Source of the DNA: Nocardia arizonensis
Lineage (GTDB): Bacteria; Actinomycetota; Actinomycetes; Mycobacteriales; Mycobacteriaceae
Direction of reading: 5' to 3'
NCBI RefSeq assembly: GCF_001310275.1
Contig: NZ_LGYZ01000078.1
Span: 62,001 to 126,000, forward strand
Length of the DNA: 64,000 bases
The notes under the pieces are model-generated. The model ran no database searches. It saw only the letters and a program-made list of their open reading frames with translations, and had not been told where the DNA came from. Below are positions 43,070 to 52,809 of this stretch, piece by piece. How positions within the stretch are numbered: the stretch's first letter is position 1; each line of letters starts with the position of its first letter. The translations under genes were made by a program, and so were the position numbers.

Positions 43070-44761
43070 CTACTTCTTCTCGACCCGAGCCTGCGGCGCC
43101 CGCACCGCGGGGCGGGAGGTCAGGAAGGTCTCGAAGGCGTCGAGATCCATCGGTCCCACGGTCTTGTCGACGCCCTCGGTGAATACCGAGAAACCGTCAC
43201 CGCCGGAGGCGAGGAAACTGTTGGTGGTGATGCGATAGGTCGCCACCGGATTCAGCTGCTGCCCGCCGATGCGCACACTGTCGGCGACCACCTTGTGGTT
43301 CTCGGGCGCGCTGTCGCTGTAGGCGTAGGTGATTCCCGACGGCGACAGCACCGTCGGTTTGGCGACGTTGCGCCACTGCTGTTCCAGCAATCGCAGTATC
43401 TGCTGTCCGGTGAGTGTGACCGTGACGACCTGATTTCCGAACGGCTGCACGGTGAAGATGTCGCCGAAGGTGATCGGGCCGGACTTCAGATCCGAGCGCA
43501 CACCGCCCGGGTTCATGAACGCGGCGACCGCCGCCGCGGGCTGCGAGGAGGTCACCGCGAGCATGGAATCGGCGATCACGTCGCCCAGCGGGGATTCACC
43601 CGAGGGTCCGGGATCGTGGGCCAGCGCCGTATCGGCCGTGCCGACGACCCGGCTCGCGCGCGGGGCGGCCTGCGCCGTGTAGAAGTCGATGAGCGCGGTG
43701 GTCGGCGCGTCCGGGGTGACCTCGCGGGTCACCACCCGGTTGACCGCCGAGGCGGCCACGCCGTCGGAGCCGAAGCGCAGGGTGATGTCGGTGATGAGCC
43801 TGCCGTAGGAGGCTGCCTGGGTGACCACCTTGCCGTCGATCGCGCACACGTACGCCTGGTGGGTGTGGCCGGTGATGATAGCGCGGACCGCGGGGTCGGT
43901 CCTGGTCGCCAACTCCGTGACCGCGGGGCCGACATTCGCGCACCCGTTGTAGTGCGGATCGGCGACGCGCTGCGCGCCGCCGTCGTGGACCAGCGCCACG
44001 ATCGCCTCCGCGCCCGCGGCCTTCATCTCCGGGACGTAGGCGTTGATGGCGGCGACGCTGTCGCCGAAGCGGTAGCCGCGAATCCCCTCGGGCAGCACGA
44101 TATCGGCCGTCTCCGGGGTGACCGTGCCGATCACGCCGATCTTGCGTCCGCCGACCTGGAGCATGGTCCATGCCCGCAGCGCGGGCGGCAGTGCGCCGCC
44201 CGCGTCGGTGACATTGGCGGCCAGGTACGGGAACGACGCACCGGTGAAGGGCGCACCGGGCGAACAGCCCTCGATCGAACAGCCGCCAAGCTGCATGCGG
44301 GCCAATTCCAGGACGCCGTCGTCGAATTCGTGATTGCCGACCGAGGACGCGGCGACTCCGAGGGAATTCATGAACGTGATCGTCGGCTCGTCGTGGAACA
44401 GGCCCGACACCAGCGGACTGGCCCCGATGTCGTCCCCGGCCGCCAGCACCGCGCTCGCGGGGTAGGCGGCTTTGAGCCTGGCCAAATGGGTGGCGAAATA
44501 GGCCGCGCCCCCCGCGTCGTGGCCCGCGATCTTGCCCGTGGAGCCCTGCGGTGGTTGCAGATTGCCGTGCAGGTCGTTGAATCCGAACAGGTGGATCTCG
44601 TCCGGGCGCGCCCCGGTGAGGTCGTCGGTGGAGACCAGCGGGATCTTGTCCGCGGTCGGGGTGGGTGACACGGAGTCGCCGGGTCCGGTCGAGCATCCGG
44701 CGATCAGGGCGAGGGTCAGGAATCCGATGATGACGCTGGCGATATGGCGGCGCTCGCTCAT
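43070..44761 (-). CDS. Lipoprotein 5'-nucleotidase / UshA-like metallophosphoesterase
   Basis: This 563-residue protein has a lipoprotein signal peptide (lipobox LALIAGC, C23), then a Pro/Thr-rich linker. The calcineurin-like domain has FGFNDLHGNL, GDDIGASPL, GNHEFDDG and GHTHQ metal motifs. The C-terminal 5'-nucleotidase domain has MNPGGVRSDL and FGNQVVTVTLTGQQIL. It should hydrolyse extracellular nucleotides or nucleotide sugars at the outer face of the membrane. Extra Cys (CSIEGCSPG) may form a disulfide. Single gene, divergent from rmlC. Confidence 0.9.
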   Translation of the reverse strand: MSERRHIASVIIGFLTLALIAGCSTGPGDSVSPTPTADKIPLVSTDDLTGARPDEIHLFGFNDLHGNLQPPQGSTGKIAGHDAGGAAYFATHLARLKAAYPASAVLAAGDDIGASPLVSGLFHDEPTITFMNSLGVAASSVGNHEFDDGVLELARMQLGGCSIEGCSPGAPFTGASFPYLAANVTDAGGALPPALRAWTMLQVGGRKIGVIGTVTPETADIVLPEGIRGYRFGDSVAAINAYVPEMKAAGAEAIVALVHDGGAQRVADPHYNGCANVGPAVTELATRTDPAVRAIITGHTHQAYVCAIDGKVVTQAASYGRLITDITLRFGSDGVAASAVNRVVTREVTPDAPTTALIDFYTAQAAPRASRVVGTADTALAHDPGPSGESPLGDVIADSMLAVTSSQPAAAVAAFMNPGGVRSDLKSGPITFGDIFTVQPFGNQVVTVTLTGQQILRLLEQQWRNVAKPTVLSPSGITYAYSDSAPENHKVVADSVRIGGQQLNPVATYRITTNSFLASGGDGFSVFTEGVDKTVGPMDLDAFETFLTSRPAVRAPQARVEKK

Positions 44762-45044
44762 ACGCCCGACTTTCCCATGTCCGGCGCGGGCGCGCACCTG
44801 TGAATCGGCCCCGCGGATCGCCGGACCTCGCGCCGCCGTGGGACTGTCGACGCCGACCACCGGTTTCCCCGACCCGGCGGTGGCTTTCCGACGTCGGTGA
44901 CGTTGTCGGCGATCGCCCTCCGCGATCCCGGTCACCCGGGCTGTGTCCGGCGGCCGGATTCCGCCTCCGCGCGGGCGTCGTCCGGCGACGTGAGTGTCGA
45001 TTCCGTCCGTGGCGGACCTCCTTCCTTCATGGCAGGATGTCGCG

Positions 45045-45608
45045 GTGCGTATCGAGCAGACCGAGCTCGCCGATGTTCTCGTGTTGATCCCTCGGCCCTT
45101 CCACGACGACCGCGGCCTGTTCACCCGGACCTTCGACGCGGAGATCTTCGACGACCGTCTCGGCACGCCCGGCGCGAGCGCGGCCTTCGTCCAGGACTCC
45201 CAATCCCGCTCCGCGCGCGGGGTGATCCGCGGCATGCACGGCCGTTCCGGGCGCGGTGAGGCCAAACTCGTGCGCTGCGCCAACGGCGCGGTGCACGACG
45301 TGCTCGTCGACATCCGGCCCGGATCACCGAGTTTCGGCAGGACGCAGACGTTCCGGCTCGACGACGTGGAATTCCGGCATCTGTACATACCGCCGGGCTT
45401 CCTGCACGGATTCCAGGCGCTGACCGCGACCGCGGACGTGTGCTATCGCATCGACCGGCCGCACGATCCGCGCGAGGACATCGCGGTCGCCCACGACGAT
45501 CCCGATCTCGGCATCGACTGGCCGCTGCCGGTGACGGCGATCTCGGCCAGGGACGCGGCCGCCGGGAGCTGGGAGCACCTGCTCAGGACCGTGTGGCAGG
45601 GCCGGTGA
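45045..45608 (+). CDS. rmlC: dTDP-4-dehydrorhamnose 3,5-epimerase family protein
   Basis: This 187-residue cupin of the RmlC family begins VRIEQTELADVLVLIPRPFHDDRGLF. It carries the catalytic-His motif RGMHG, FLHGFQAL, and a C-terminal DLGIDWPL. It epimerises dTDP-4-keto-6-deoxyglucose on the way to dTDP-rhamnose. The GTG at 45045 is used (CAGGA seven bases upstream). No other rml genes are in the window. The next gene encodes an undecaprenyl-phosphate sugar transferase, so surface polysaccharide synthesis is a shared theme. A non-rhamnose 3- or 5-epimerase is possible. Confidence 0.85.
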   Translation: MRIEQTELADVLVLIPRPFHDDRGLFTRTFDAEIFDDRLGTPGASAAFVQDSQSRSARGVIRGMHGRSGRGEAKLVRCANGAVHDVLVDIRPGSPSFGRTQTFRLDDVEFRHLYIPPGFLHGFQALTATADVCYRIDRPHDPREDIAVAHDDPDLGIDWPLPVTAISARDAAAGSWEHLLRTVWQGR

Positions 45609-45837
45609 CGGTGGTCGTCCGGTGTGCCCGCCTCGCCGAGCGGTTCCACCCGCCCGTCGCGCGGTGCGGAGTCGTCGGAGACCGACGCCTTGGATTCGTG
45701 CGATGTCATGCCTTCTGTAACAATCACCGGGCGGACGCCGAATGACCGAAGACCCCGGGCGGCGACGATGTGCCGAGGGGGCCGGTCGAAGCGGATCGGG
45801 GGCGAAGGATTCTCTCCCGGGGGGAGGTAGGTGTTCG

Positions 45838-47349
45838 ATGGGCGACGAGCGCTCCGACGACGAGCCGGAGAACGCGGCGCCGTCCCCGGCGGCTCCGCGC
45901 TCGCAGCGTGAACGCTGGCAGGCCGAGTACGTGAAGCGGCTGGAGGCAACGGATTTCGGGGTGGTCACCGCCGCGGTGCTCTCGGCCCAGCTCATCCGAT
46001 TCGGCGGTCCCGCCGCGCCCCCGCTGGCGTGGGGCCTGCCCTACGCGGTCGGCTACACCGTGGTCTCGCTGCTGCTCATCGCGGCGTGGATGGGCTTGCT
46101 GCTGGTCTGTAGCACCCGCTCGCCGCAGGTGGTCGGCGCGGGCACCGAGGAATACCGCCGTCTGGTCTCGGCGACGATGCGGCTGTTCGGCATGTTGGCG
46201 ATCCTGTCGCTCATTTTCCAAATCGAGTTCGCCAGGGGATATCTGGCCATCGCCCTGCCGTCGGGTCTGCTCGGTCTCATGGCCAGTCGGCTGCTGTGGC
46301 GGCTGCACGCGCGCTCGCGCCGCCGCACCCGCGACGACTATCTGACCGCGGTGCTCGTGGTCGGCTCGGCCGAGGCGGCGCAGGCGATGGCCACGGCCTT
46401 CTCCGGCGATCCGAATTCCGGCTACCGGGTCGTCGGCGTCTGTGTTCCCGACGGCGTTCCCGGCAACGGCGCCCACGGGGTGCGGGCCGCCGGGCGGCCC
46501 GTCTCGGTATTCGGCGACGACCGTTCGGTGGTGGACGCGGTGCGCCGCAGCGGCGCCGACACCGTGGCCGTCACCGCCACCGACTACCTCGGACCCGCCG
46601 AATTGCGCCGCATGGCCTGGGAACTCGATCCGCTGGGCGTCGAGCTGATCGTGGCGCCGGGCGTGGTGGACATCTCCGGCGCGCGGCTCACCAATCGCCT
46701 GGTCGCGGGCATGCCCATGCTGCACATCGCCAAACCGCAGTACGACCGGGCCAAATCCACCGGCAAGGCCGTCTTCGACCTGTGCTTCGCCATCACGGTC
46801 CTGATCGCCATCGCGCCCGTGCTGTGTGTGATCGCCGCGGCGGTCAAGATGACCAGTCCCGGACCGGTGTTCTACCTGTCCGAGCGCATCGGCCGGGGCG
46901 GCACGCCGTTCCGCATGATCAAGTTCCGCAGCATGTACGTCGACGCCGACCGCCACGTCGCGGCGCTCATCGAGAACAGCGGCGGCAATCCGGTGTTCTT
47001 CAAGATGAAGCAGGACCCCCGGGTCACCCCGGTCGGGCGGGTCATCCGCAAGTTCAGCCTCGACGAGCTGCCGCAGTTCTTCAACGTGGTGCGCGGTGAG
47101 ATGAGCGTGGTCGGCCCGCGTCCCCAGGTGCAACGCGAGGTCGACTCCTACGACGGCGATATGCGTCGCCGCCTGCTGGTCAAGCCGGGGGTCACCGGAT
47201 TGTGGCAGGTCAGCGGACGGTCGGATCTCTCGCTCGAGGATTCGGTGCGCCTTGACCTGTCCTATGTCGAGAACTGGTCGATGGTGCTGGATCTGCTGCT
47301 CATCGCCAAGACCATTGGCGCCGTCGCGCGCGGCGAGGGCGCCTATTGA
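45838..47349 (+). CDS. Undecaprenyl-phosphate sugar phosphotransferase (WcaJ/WbaP family)
   Basis: This 503-residue exopolysaccharide polyprenyl glycosylphosphotransferase has an N-terminal four-helix membrane region (about 40-170) and a CoA-binding-like middle domain (about 180-310). The C-terminal catalytic domain has KFRSMYVDAD, DELPQFFNVVRGEMSVVGPRP and KPGVTGLWQVSGRS. It transfers a sugar-1-phosphate to undecaprenyl phosphate, the first membrane step of polysaccharide assembly. The ATG at 45838 follows a GGGGAGG about 11 bases upstream. A longer frame exists, but its extra residues are low-complexity. Confidence 0.9.
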   Translation: MGDERSDDEPENAAPSPAAPRSQRERWQAEYVKRLEATDFGVVTAAVLSAQLIRFGGPAAPPLAWGLPYAVGYTVVSLLLIAAWMGLLLVCSTRSPQVVGAGTEEYRRLVSATMRLFGMLAILSLIFQIEFARGYLAIALPSGLLGLMASRLLWRLHARSRRRTRDDYLTAVLVVGSAEAAQAMATAFSGDPNSGYRVVGVCVPDGVPGNGAHGVRAAGRPVSVFGDDRSVVDAVRRSGADTVAVTATDYLGPAELRRMAWELDPLGVELIVAPGVVDISGARLTNRLVAGMPMLHIAKPQYDRAKSTGKAVFDLCFAITVLIAIAPVLCVIAAAVKMTSPGPVFYLSERIGRGGTPFRMIKFRSMYVDADRHVAALIENSGGNPVFFKMKQDPRVTPVGRVIRKFSLDELPQFFNVVRGEMSVVGPRPQVQREVDSYDGDMRRRLLVKPGVTGLWQVSGRSDLSLEDSVRLDLSYVENWSMVLDLLLIAKTIGAVARGEGAY

Positions 47350-47358
47350 CGGTCGGTC

Positions 47359-49290
47359 TCAGCGGCGGTCGTAGACGCTCGCGTCGTCGAGCATGGCGGC
47401 GCGCAACATGGATTCGGGTACGCCCATCGCCTCGACCAGGGTCAGTGCGTGCGGACGCAGGCGGTCGACCAGTTCGTTCACGCCGCGCCGCACCGCTTTG
47501 GCCCGCTCCACCGACATGAACCGGTGCATGATGAACCAGGCCGAATTCTCTTCGAGCAGGGTGTAGACGAACAGATCGCAGACATCGCCGGCCAGCGCCT
47601 TGGCCTCGGGATCCTCGATATCGCCGATGCCGTCGATGAACGCCTCGAGCACCAGACGGTCGATATGCGCGGCGCCTGCGGCGAGGATGTGGTCCTGGGC
47701 ATTGTTGAACGCCTCGAACGGCCCGGTCTCCTGCGCGCGCGCCCGCAGCCGGTGCGCGGCGGTGCGTACCAGGTAGTCCTCGCGGTCGGCGAACAGCTGC
47801 AACTGCACCGAGCGGCGCGACAGATCCGCCTCGTCGATGGTCTCGTCGCCGCGGTCGCGCATGGTCTGGATCATCTGGCGCACACCCGAGCGCTTGCGCA
47901 CCACGTCACCGGCCATGGTGGCGGCAAAGCGGACCCAGCCCAGGGCGTCGAGATCGCGGACCTCGTCGGCGTAGGCGGTGAGCAGTTCCTTGGCCACCAG
48001 CTGGGTCAGCACCACGTTGTCGCCTTCGAAGGTGGTGAAGACGTCGGTGTCGGCCTTCAGGGTGACCAACCGGTTCTCCGCGAGATACCCCGCGCCGCCG
48101 CACGCCTCCCGGCACTCCTGGATGGTGCGGGTGGCGTGGCGGGTCTGGGCCACCTTCAGGCCCGCGGCGCGCTTCTCGAGCGCCCGCTGCGCCGCCGGAT
48201 CGATATTCTGCCCGGTCTGGATCAGATGCATCCGGCGCACCAGGTCGTTCTGGGCGAATGCCAGCGCGTAGGAGCGCGCGAGCGGGGGCAACAACCGCCG
48301 CTGATGACTGCGGTAGTCCATCAGCAGCGTCTCCTCGCCGGTGTCGGGATCGGAGAACTGCCGACGCTCGAGCGCGTACCGGATGGCGATGCTCAGCGCC
48401 ACCCGCGCGCCCGCCGCGGCCGCCCCGCCCACGCTGACCCGGCCGCGGACCAGTGTGCCCAGCGTGGTGAAGAAGCGGCGGCTGGGATTGTCGATCTCGG
48501 ACCGGTAGGTGCCGTCCGGTTCCACATCGGCGTAGCGGTTGAGCAGGTTCTCGCGCGGAATCCGCACGTGGTCGAACGAGATGCGCCCGTTGTCGACGCC
48601 GAGCAGACCGCCCTTGAGTCCGTCGTCGGAGGTGGTCACCCCGGGTAGGTCCGCGCCCTGCTCGTCGCGGAGGGGCACCAGCAGACAGTGCACACCGCGA
48701 TTCTCGCCACCGGTGATCAACTGGGCGAAGACCGCGGCCATGCGCGCGTGTTCGGCCGCGCCGCCGATATAATCCTTGCGCGCCGACGGAGTCGGGGAGT
48801 GGATGACGAATTCCTCGGTGGCCGGATCGTAGGTCGCCGTGGTCTCGATATTGGCGACATCGCTGCCGTGCCCGGATTCGGTCATCGCGAAGCAGCCGAG
48901 CAGGTCCAGCGACAGCAATCGCTTGATGTAGTCGCGGTGACGTTCGGTGCCGAGGTTCTCCACCGCGCCCCCGAACAGGCCCCACTGCACACCCGCCTTG
49001 ACCCACAGCGACAGGTCGGCGTAGGCCAGCATCTCGAGTCCGGTCACCGCCGCACCGGGTTCGCCGGTGCCGCCGTTCTCGCGGCGGAAGCCGCGTTCGG
49101 CCAGACCCAAGGTCGCGATGGCGCGCAGCTGGTCGAGCGCCCGCGCCCGCGCGGCCTTGTGGTCCATAGTCGGCTCGCCGGTGAAATCCGCGTCCGCGAG
49201 TTGGATGCGCGCCTTTTCGCGCACGTCGCGCCAGGGTCCGTCGAGTGCCGCGCGAAGGTGATCTGCCGTCGTCGAGCTGCCGGTATCCAT
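47359..49290 (-). CDS. Acyl-CoA oxidase-type acyl-CoA dehydrogenase
   Basis: This 643-residue protein has the acyl-CoA-oxidase-like core: LLGCFAMTESGHGSDVANIET, KDYIGGAAEHA, and the catalytic-glutamate loop VFTTFEGDNVVLTQLV. The C-terminal helical domain is longer than in ordinary FadE enzymes. It probably desaturates long-chain acyl-CoAs. The last part (FIMHRFMSVERAKAVRRGVNELVDRL) is typical of actinobacterial members. It is divergent from the tetR-ABC operon, and the shared palindrome may also affect it. Confidence 0.85.
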   Translation of the reverse strand: MDTGSSTTADHLRAALDGPWRDVREKARIQLADADFTGEPTMDHKAARARALDQLRAIATLGLAERGFRRENGGTGEPGAAVTGLEMLAYADLSLWVKAGVQWGLFGGAVENLGTERHRDYIKRLLSLDLLGCFAMTESGHGSDVANIETTATYDPATEEFVIHSPTPSARKDYIGGAAEHARMAAVFAQLITGGENRGVHCLLVPLRDEQGADLPGVTTSDDGLKGGLLGVDNGRISFDHVRIPRENLLNRYADVEPDGTYRSEIDNPSRRFFTTLGTLVRGRVSVGGAAAAGARVALSIAIRYALERRQFSDPDTGEETLLMDYRSHQRRLLPPLARSYALAFAQNDLVRRMHLIQTGQNIDPAAQRALEKRAAGLKVAQTRHATRTIQECREACGGAGYLAENRLVTLKADTDVFTTFEGDNVVLTQLVAKELLTAYADEVRDLDALGWVRFAATMAGDVVRKRSGVRQMIQTMRDRGDETIDEADLSRRSVQLQLFADREDYLVRTAAHRLRARAQETGPFEAFNNAQDHILAAGAAHIDRLVLEAFIDGIGDIEDPEAKALAGDVCDLFVYTLLEENSAWFIMHRFMSVERAKAVRRGVNELVDRLRPHALTLVEAMGVPESMLRAAMLDDASVYDRR

Positions 49291-49384
49291 AACCCGACGA
49301 TAGCCCGGCGGCACGGGAGCAAACCCGTTGCGCGACAAGTGTGACGTAGCCCTTGCGGCGGCCCTGAACGAGCGTTTAACATAC

Positions 49385-49398
49385 TGAACATGTGTTCA
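49385..49398. promoter_or_regulatory. Palindromic operator upstream of tetR-ABC exporter operon
   Basis: TGAACA-TG-TGTTCA is a perfect inverted repeat, 33 bp before the TetR start and 95 bp from the divergent dehydrogenase start. It is a standard position for TetR autoregulation. Confidence 0.6.
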
Positions 49399-49430
49399 AT
49401 CGCTCTGCGTACCAAAGCTCCGCCGGCCCG

Positions 49431-50081
49431 ATGAACGCCTCGGATCTCACCACCGCCGCGCGCATCCGGGACACGGCGATCGACGTCTTCGGCACACGCG
49501 GATTCCAGGTCGGGGTCCGGGCCATCGCCGCCGCCGCCGGGGTCTCGCCCGGACTGGTCAATCACCATTTCGGCTCCAAGGAAGGCTTGCGCGCCGCCTG
49601 TGACGAGCGGGTGCTCGAGATCATCCGGGTGGAGAAGGCCAAGGCCATCAATACCCCCGGCCCCGCGGGCATGATCGACGCGTTGGCCGAGATCGAGGTG
49701 TACGCGCCGGTCATCGCCTATATGATGCGCAGTTTCCAGGCGGGTGGCGCGCTGGCCGAGTCGCTGCTCGAGCACATGATCGACGACGCCGAGAAGTACA
49801 TGCAGGCGGCCGTGGACGCGGGCAGGATCAAGCCGAGCCGCGATCCCGCCGCTCGCGCCCGCTACATCGTGCTCTGCCATGTCGGAGCCATGAACCTCTA
49901 CATCCAAATGCGTCTGCACCGCGAGGGAGAACTCGACTACCGCAGGGTGATTCGCGATATCGCCGAGGAGACCACCTTCCCGGCGCTCGAGCTCTACACC
50001 CAGGGCATGTTGACCGACGCGACGATGCTGGACGCGCTCACCGAGGAGAAACGATGGCCGAACGAACCGCCGAACCGGTAA
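49431..50081 (+). CDS. TetR-family regulator of the ABC exporter
   Basis: This 216-residue protein has an N-terminal TetR HTH ([44 protein letters not shown] pattern, about 10-55). The ATG at 49431 is taken because the upstream GTG at 49392 lies inside the palindromic operator. It overlaps the ATPase gene by 28 bp and is clearly co-transcribed with the exporter genes. It probably derepresses them on binding a transported drug or metabolite. Confidence 0.87.
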   Translation: MNASDLTTAARIRDTAIDVFGTRGFQVGVRAIAAAAGVSPGLVNHHFGSKEGLRAACDERVLEIIRVEKAKAINTPGPAGMIDALAEIEVYAPVIAYMMRSFQAGGALAESLLEHMIDDAEKYMQAAVDAGRIKPSRDPAARARYIVLCHVGAMNLYIQMRLHREGELDYRRVIRDIAEETTFPALELYTQGMLTDATMLDALTEEKRWPNEPPNR

Positions 50082-50998
50082 TCGAAATCACCGACCTGCA
50101 CAAACGATTCGGGCACGTCGCCGCGCTCGACGGACTGGATCTCACCGTCGCCGCCGGCGAGATCCACGGCTTCCTCGGGCCCAACGGCGCCGGGAAGTCG
50201 ACCACCATCCGGGTACTGCTCGGCATACTGCGCGCCACCTCCGGCACCGCGCGCATGTTCGGCCGCGACCCGTGGGCCGACGCGGTCGCCCTGCACCGTG
50301 ACATCGCCTATGTCCCCGGCGATGTCACGCTGTGGCCGTCGTTGTCGGGTGGGGAGACCATCGACCTGCTCGCCCGGATGCGCGGCGGTATCAACACCGC
50401 GCGCAGGGCCGAACTCGTCGAACGGTTCGACCTCGACACGCGCAAGAAGGCGCGGACGTACTCCAAGGGCAACCGGCAGAAGGTCGCGCTCGTCTCGGCC
50501 TTCGCCTCCGACGTGCGGCTGCTGCTGCTCGACGAGCCGACCTCCGGGCTGGATCCGTTGATGGAGAAGGTCTTTCGCGAATGCGCCGAGGAGGCGCGCG
50601 AGCGCGGTACCACGGTACTGCTGTCCAGCCATATCCTGTCGGAGGTTGAGGCGCTGTGCGACCGGGTGACCATCATCCGGGCCGGGCGCACGGTGGAGAG
50701 CGGATCGCTGTCGGACATGCGGCACCTTTCGCGCACCTCCATCACCGCCGAATTGCTCGGTGACCCCGGCGATCTGAGCCGCATACCCGGTGTCGACGAC
50801 ATCGAGCGCGATGGCGCCACCGTGCGCTGCCAGGTCGACGGCGAACATCTCGGTCAGCTGATCCGCGTACTCGGCGACGCCGGCGTGCGCAGCCTCACCA
50901 GCGCGCCGCCCACGCTCGAGGAGTTGTTCCTGCGCCACTACCACGTCGACACGGGCGCGGCGTCCGTTGCGGCGGCGGGGGAGAAGGTGACGGCATGA
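50054..50998 (+). CDS. ABC exporter ATP-binding protein
   Basis: This 314-residue ATPase has Walker [10 protein letters not shown] (42-50), a signature region [11 protein letters not shown] in place of LSGGQ, Walker [14 protein letters not shown] and the H-loop SSHIL. The C-terminal extension (from about 225) is typical of drug-export ATPases of the tetronasin type. It powers the permease encoded next, with a 4-nt overlap. The unusual signature is normal for this branch. Confidence 0.92.
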   Translation: MAERTAEPVIEITDLHKRFGHVAALDGLDLTVAAGEIHGFLGPNGAGKSTTIRVLLGILRATSGTARMFGRDPWADAVALHRDIAYVPGDVTLWPSLSGGETIDLLARMRGGINTARRAELVERFDLDTRKKARTYSKGNRQKVALVSAFASDVRLLLLDEPTSGLDPLMEKVFRECAEEARERGTTVLLSSHILSEVEALCDRVTIIRAGRTVESGSLSDMRHLSRTSITAELLGDPGDLSRIPGVDDIERDGATVRCQVDGEHLGQLIRVLGDAGVRSLTSAPPTLEELFLRHYHVDTGAASVAAAGEKVTA

Positions 50999-52629
50999 CC
51001 ACGGCCGCACTCGAACCCGCGCGCACGGCAACCGGTTTCGTCGGATCGGCCGATTTCGCGGGCACCGGGCAACTGCTGCGGCTCTACCTGCGCCGCGACC
51101 GCATCGTGGCCCCACTGTGGGTGCTGGCCTTCGGTCTGCTGCCCGCTTTCTACGTCGCCAGCACCACCGGTGTCTACGACACCGAGGCCCAACTGGACAA
51201 CTACGCCGCGTCCATCATGGACAGCCCGGCGCTGATCGCCATGTACGGACCGGTTTTCGGCACCGAGACCGGATCGATCGGGCTATGGAAGGCGGGCCCC
51301 TTCTACGCGCTCGTCGCCATCGCCACCGTCCTGACGGTCATCCGGCACACCAGGGTCGAGGAGGAGACCGGTCGCGCCGAACTGCTCGGCGCGACCAGGG
51401 TCGGCCGCTTCGCGGGCCTCACCGCGGCATTGATCATGACCGGCCTGTGCTGCGCACTGGTCGCGCTCGTGGCCGCGGCCACGCTCTACGCCGATGATCT
51501 GCCCGCCGCGGGATCGATCGCCTACGGGCTCACCCTCGGCGGGTCTGGCTTGGCCTGGGCGGGCATCGCCGCGGTCGCCGCGCAGGTCGGTCCGGGTGCG
51601 CGGGTCGCGCGCGGTGTGGCCTTCGCGGCACTGGGCGCGGCTTTCGCGGTGCGCGCGGTCGGTGACGCGGGCAACGGCGTGCTCTCGTGGTTCTCACCGC
51701 TGGGCTGGTGCATCAACATGCGGCCCTTCGCCGAGGAGCGGTGGTGGGTCCTGATTCCGCTCTACGGCCTCGCGGTGCTGGCCGTAGCGGTCGCCTACGT
51801 GCTGCTGAGCAGGCGGGATATCGGTTCGGGACTGTTCGCCGAACGTCCGGGGCCCCCGAGCGCCGGGCCTGCGCTGTCGGAGGCGACCGGTCTGGCCTGG
51901 CGGTTGCAGCGCGGCACCCTGCTGGCCTGGTCGGTGGGATTCCTGCTCTACGGACTGCTCATGGGCGGTGCGATCGACAGCGTCGGCCGGATGCTGGAGG
52001 ACAGCGAGGAGATCATCGACATCATGACCCGGATGGGCGGCACCGACATCCTCCAGGATTCCTTCGTCACATTCGCGGTCTCCTTCCTCGCCATCGCCGC
52101 GGCGGCGTATTCGACCTCGGCGGTCCTGCGACTGCACGAGGAGGAGAGCACCCACCGGGCCGAGACCGCGTTGGCCGCAGCGGTGAGCCGGACCCGCTAC
52201 GCCGCGACGCACCTCGGATTCGCGCTGCTCGGCGCGGCGACGCTGCTGTTGATCGCCGGCGCGGCCATCGGGATCGTCTACGGCGCCATGGATGGCGACC
52301 TGATCGCGAAACTCGGCGACAGTCTCGCCGCGGCCCTGGTGCAGGTGCCTGCGGTCTGGGTCTCCACCGGTATCGCGATGGCCATCTACGGCATCGCGCC
52401 GCGCTTCGCCCCCGTGGCGTGGGGCGTGCTCAGCGCCATGCTTGTGGTGTTCTTCCTCGGCGCGCTGGACGGGCTACCGCAGTGGCTGGTCGACCTGGTG
52501 CCCTTCGTGCACCCGCCCAAGTTGCCGGGCGCGCCGATGGATTGGACTCCGGTCCTGTGGCTGCTCGGTATCGCCGCGGCGCTGCTCGCGGTCGGGCTCG
52601 CGGCATTCCGCCGCCGCGATCTGCGCTGA
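50995..52629 (+). CDS. ABC exporter permease (tetronasin-type)
   Basis: This 544-residue permease has about 12 hydrophobic helices arranged as two halves. Each half begins with a large extracytoplasmic loop containing a conserved Met/Gly-rich motif ([16 protein letters not shown] in the first, [16 protein letters not shown] in the second). This is the architecture of ABC-2 transporters for polyether antibiotics such as tetronasin. It forms an exporter with the upstream ATPase under TetR control. The substrate is unknown. Confidence 0.88.
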   Translation: MTTAALEPARTATGFVGSADFAGTGQLLRLYLRRDRIVAPLWVLAFGLLPAFYVASTTGVYDTEAQLDNYAASIMDSPALIAMYGPVFGTETGSIGLWKAGPFYALVAIATVLTVIRHTRVEEETGRAELLGATRVGRFAGLTAALIMTGLCCALVALVAAATLYADDLPAAGSIAYGLTLGGSGLAWAGIAAVAAQVGPGARVARGVAFAALGAAFAVRAVGDAGNGVLSWFSPLGWCINMRPFAEERWWVLIPLYGLAVLAVAVAYVLLSRRDIGSGLFAERPGPPSAGPALSEATGLAWRLQRGTLLAWSVGFLLYGLLMGGAIDSVGRMLEDSEEIIDIMTRMGGTDILQDSFVTFAVSFLAIAAAAYSTSAVLRLHEEESTHRAETALAAAVSRTRYAATHLGFALLGAATLLLIAGAAIGIVYGAMDGDLIAKLGDSLAAALVQVPAVWVSTGIAMAIYGIAPRFAPVAWGVLSAMLVVFFLGALDGLPQWLVDLVPFVHPPKLPGAPMDWTPVLWLLGIAAALLAVGLAAFRRRDLR

Positions 52630-52809
52630 CCCTCGACACGGCGACCGGTTCCTCTCGCGGAATCGGTTGTCGTGCCGGTCGATTCGGAGGGGCCGCGACC
52701 GTGCCCGTGAAGGCGCGGATGGCCGCGAATTCGTTCCGAATGGTGGTGTGGGACACCTTCTGACCGGGGCGGATGCGCGGGCCCGGTGCGAGTGACTACG
52801 TTCGCGAGC

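Noticed and set aside
49392..49430. GTG 49392 as the TetR start
   Set aside because: It lies inside the TGAACATGTGTTCA palindrome and would add residues not typical of TetR proteins.
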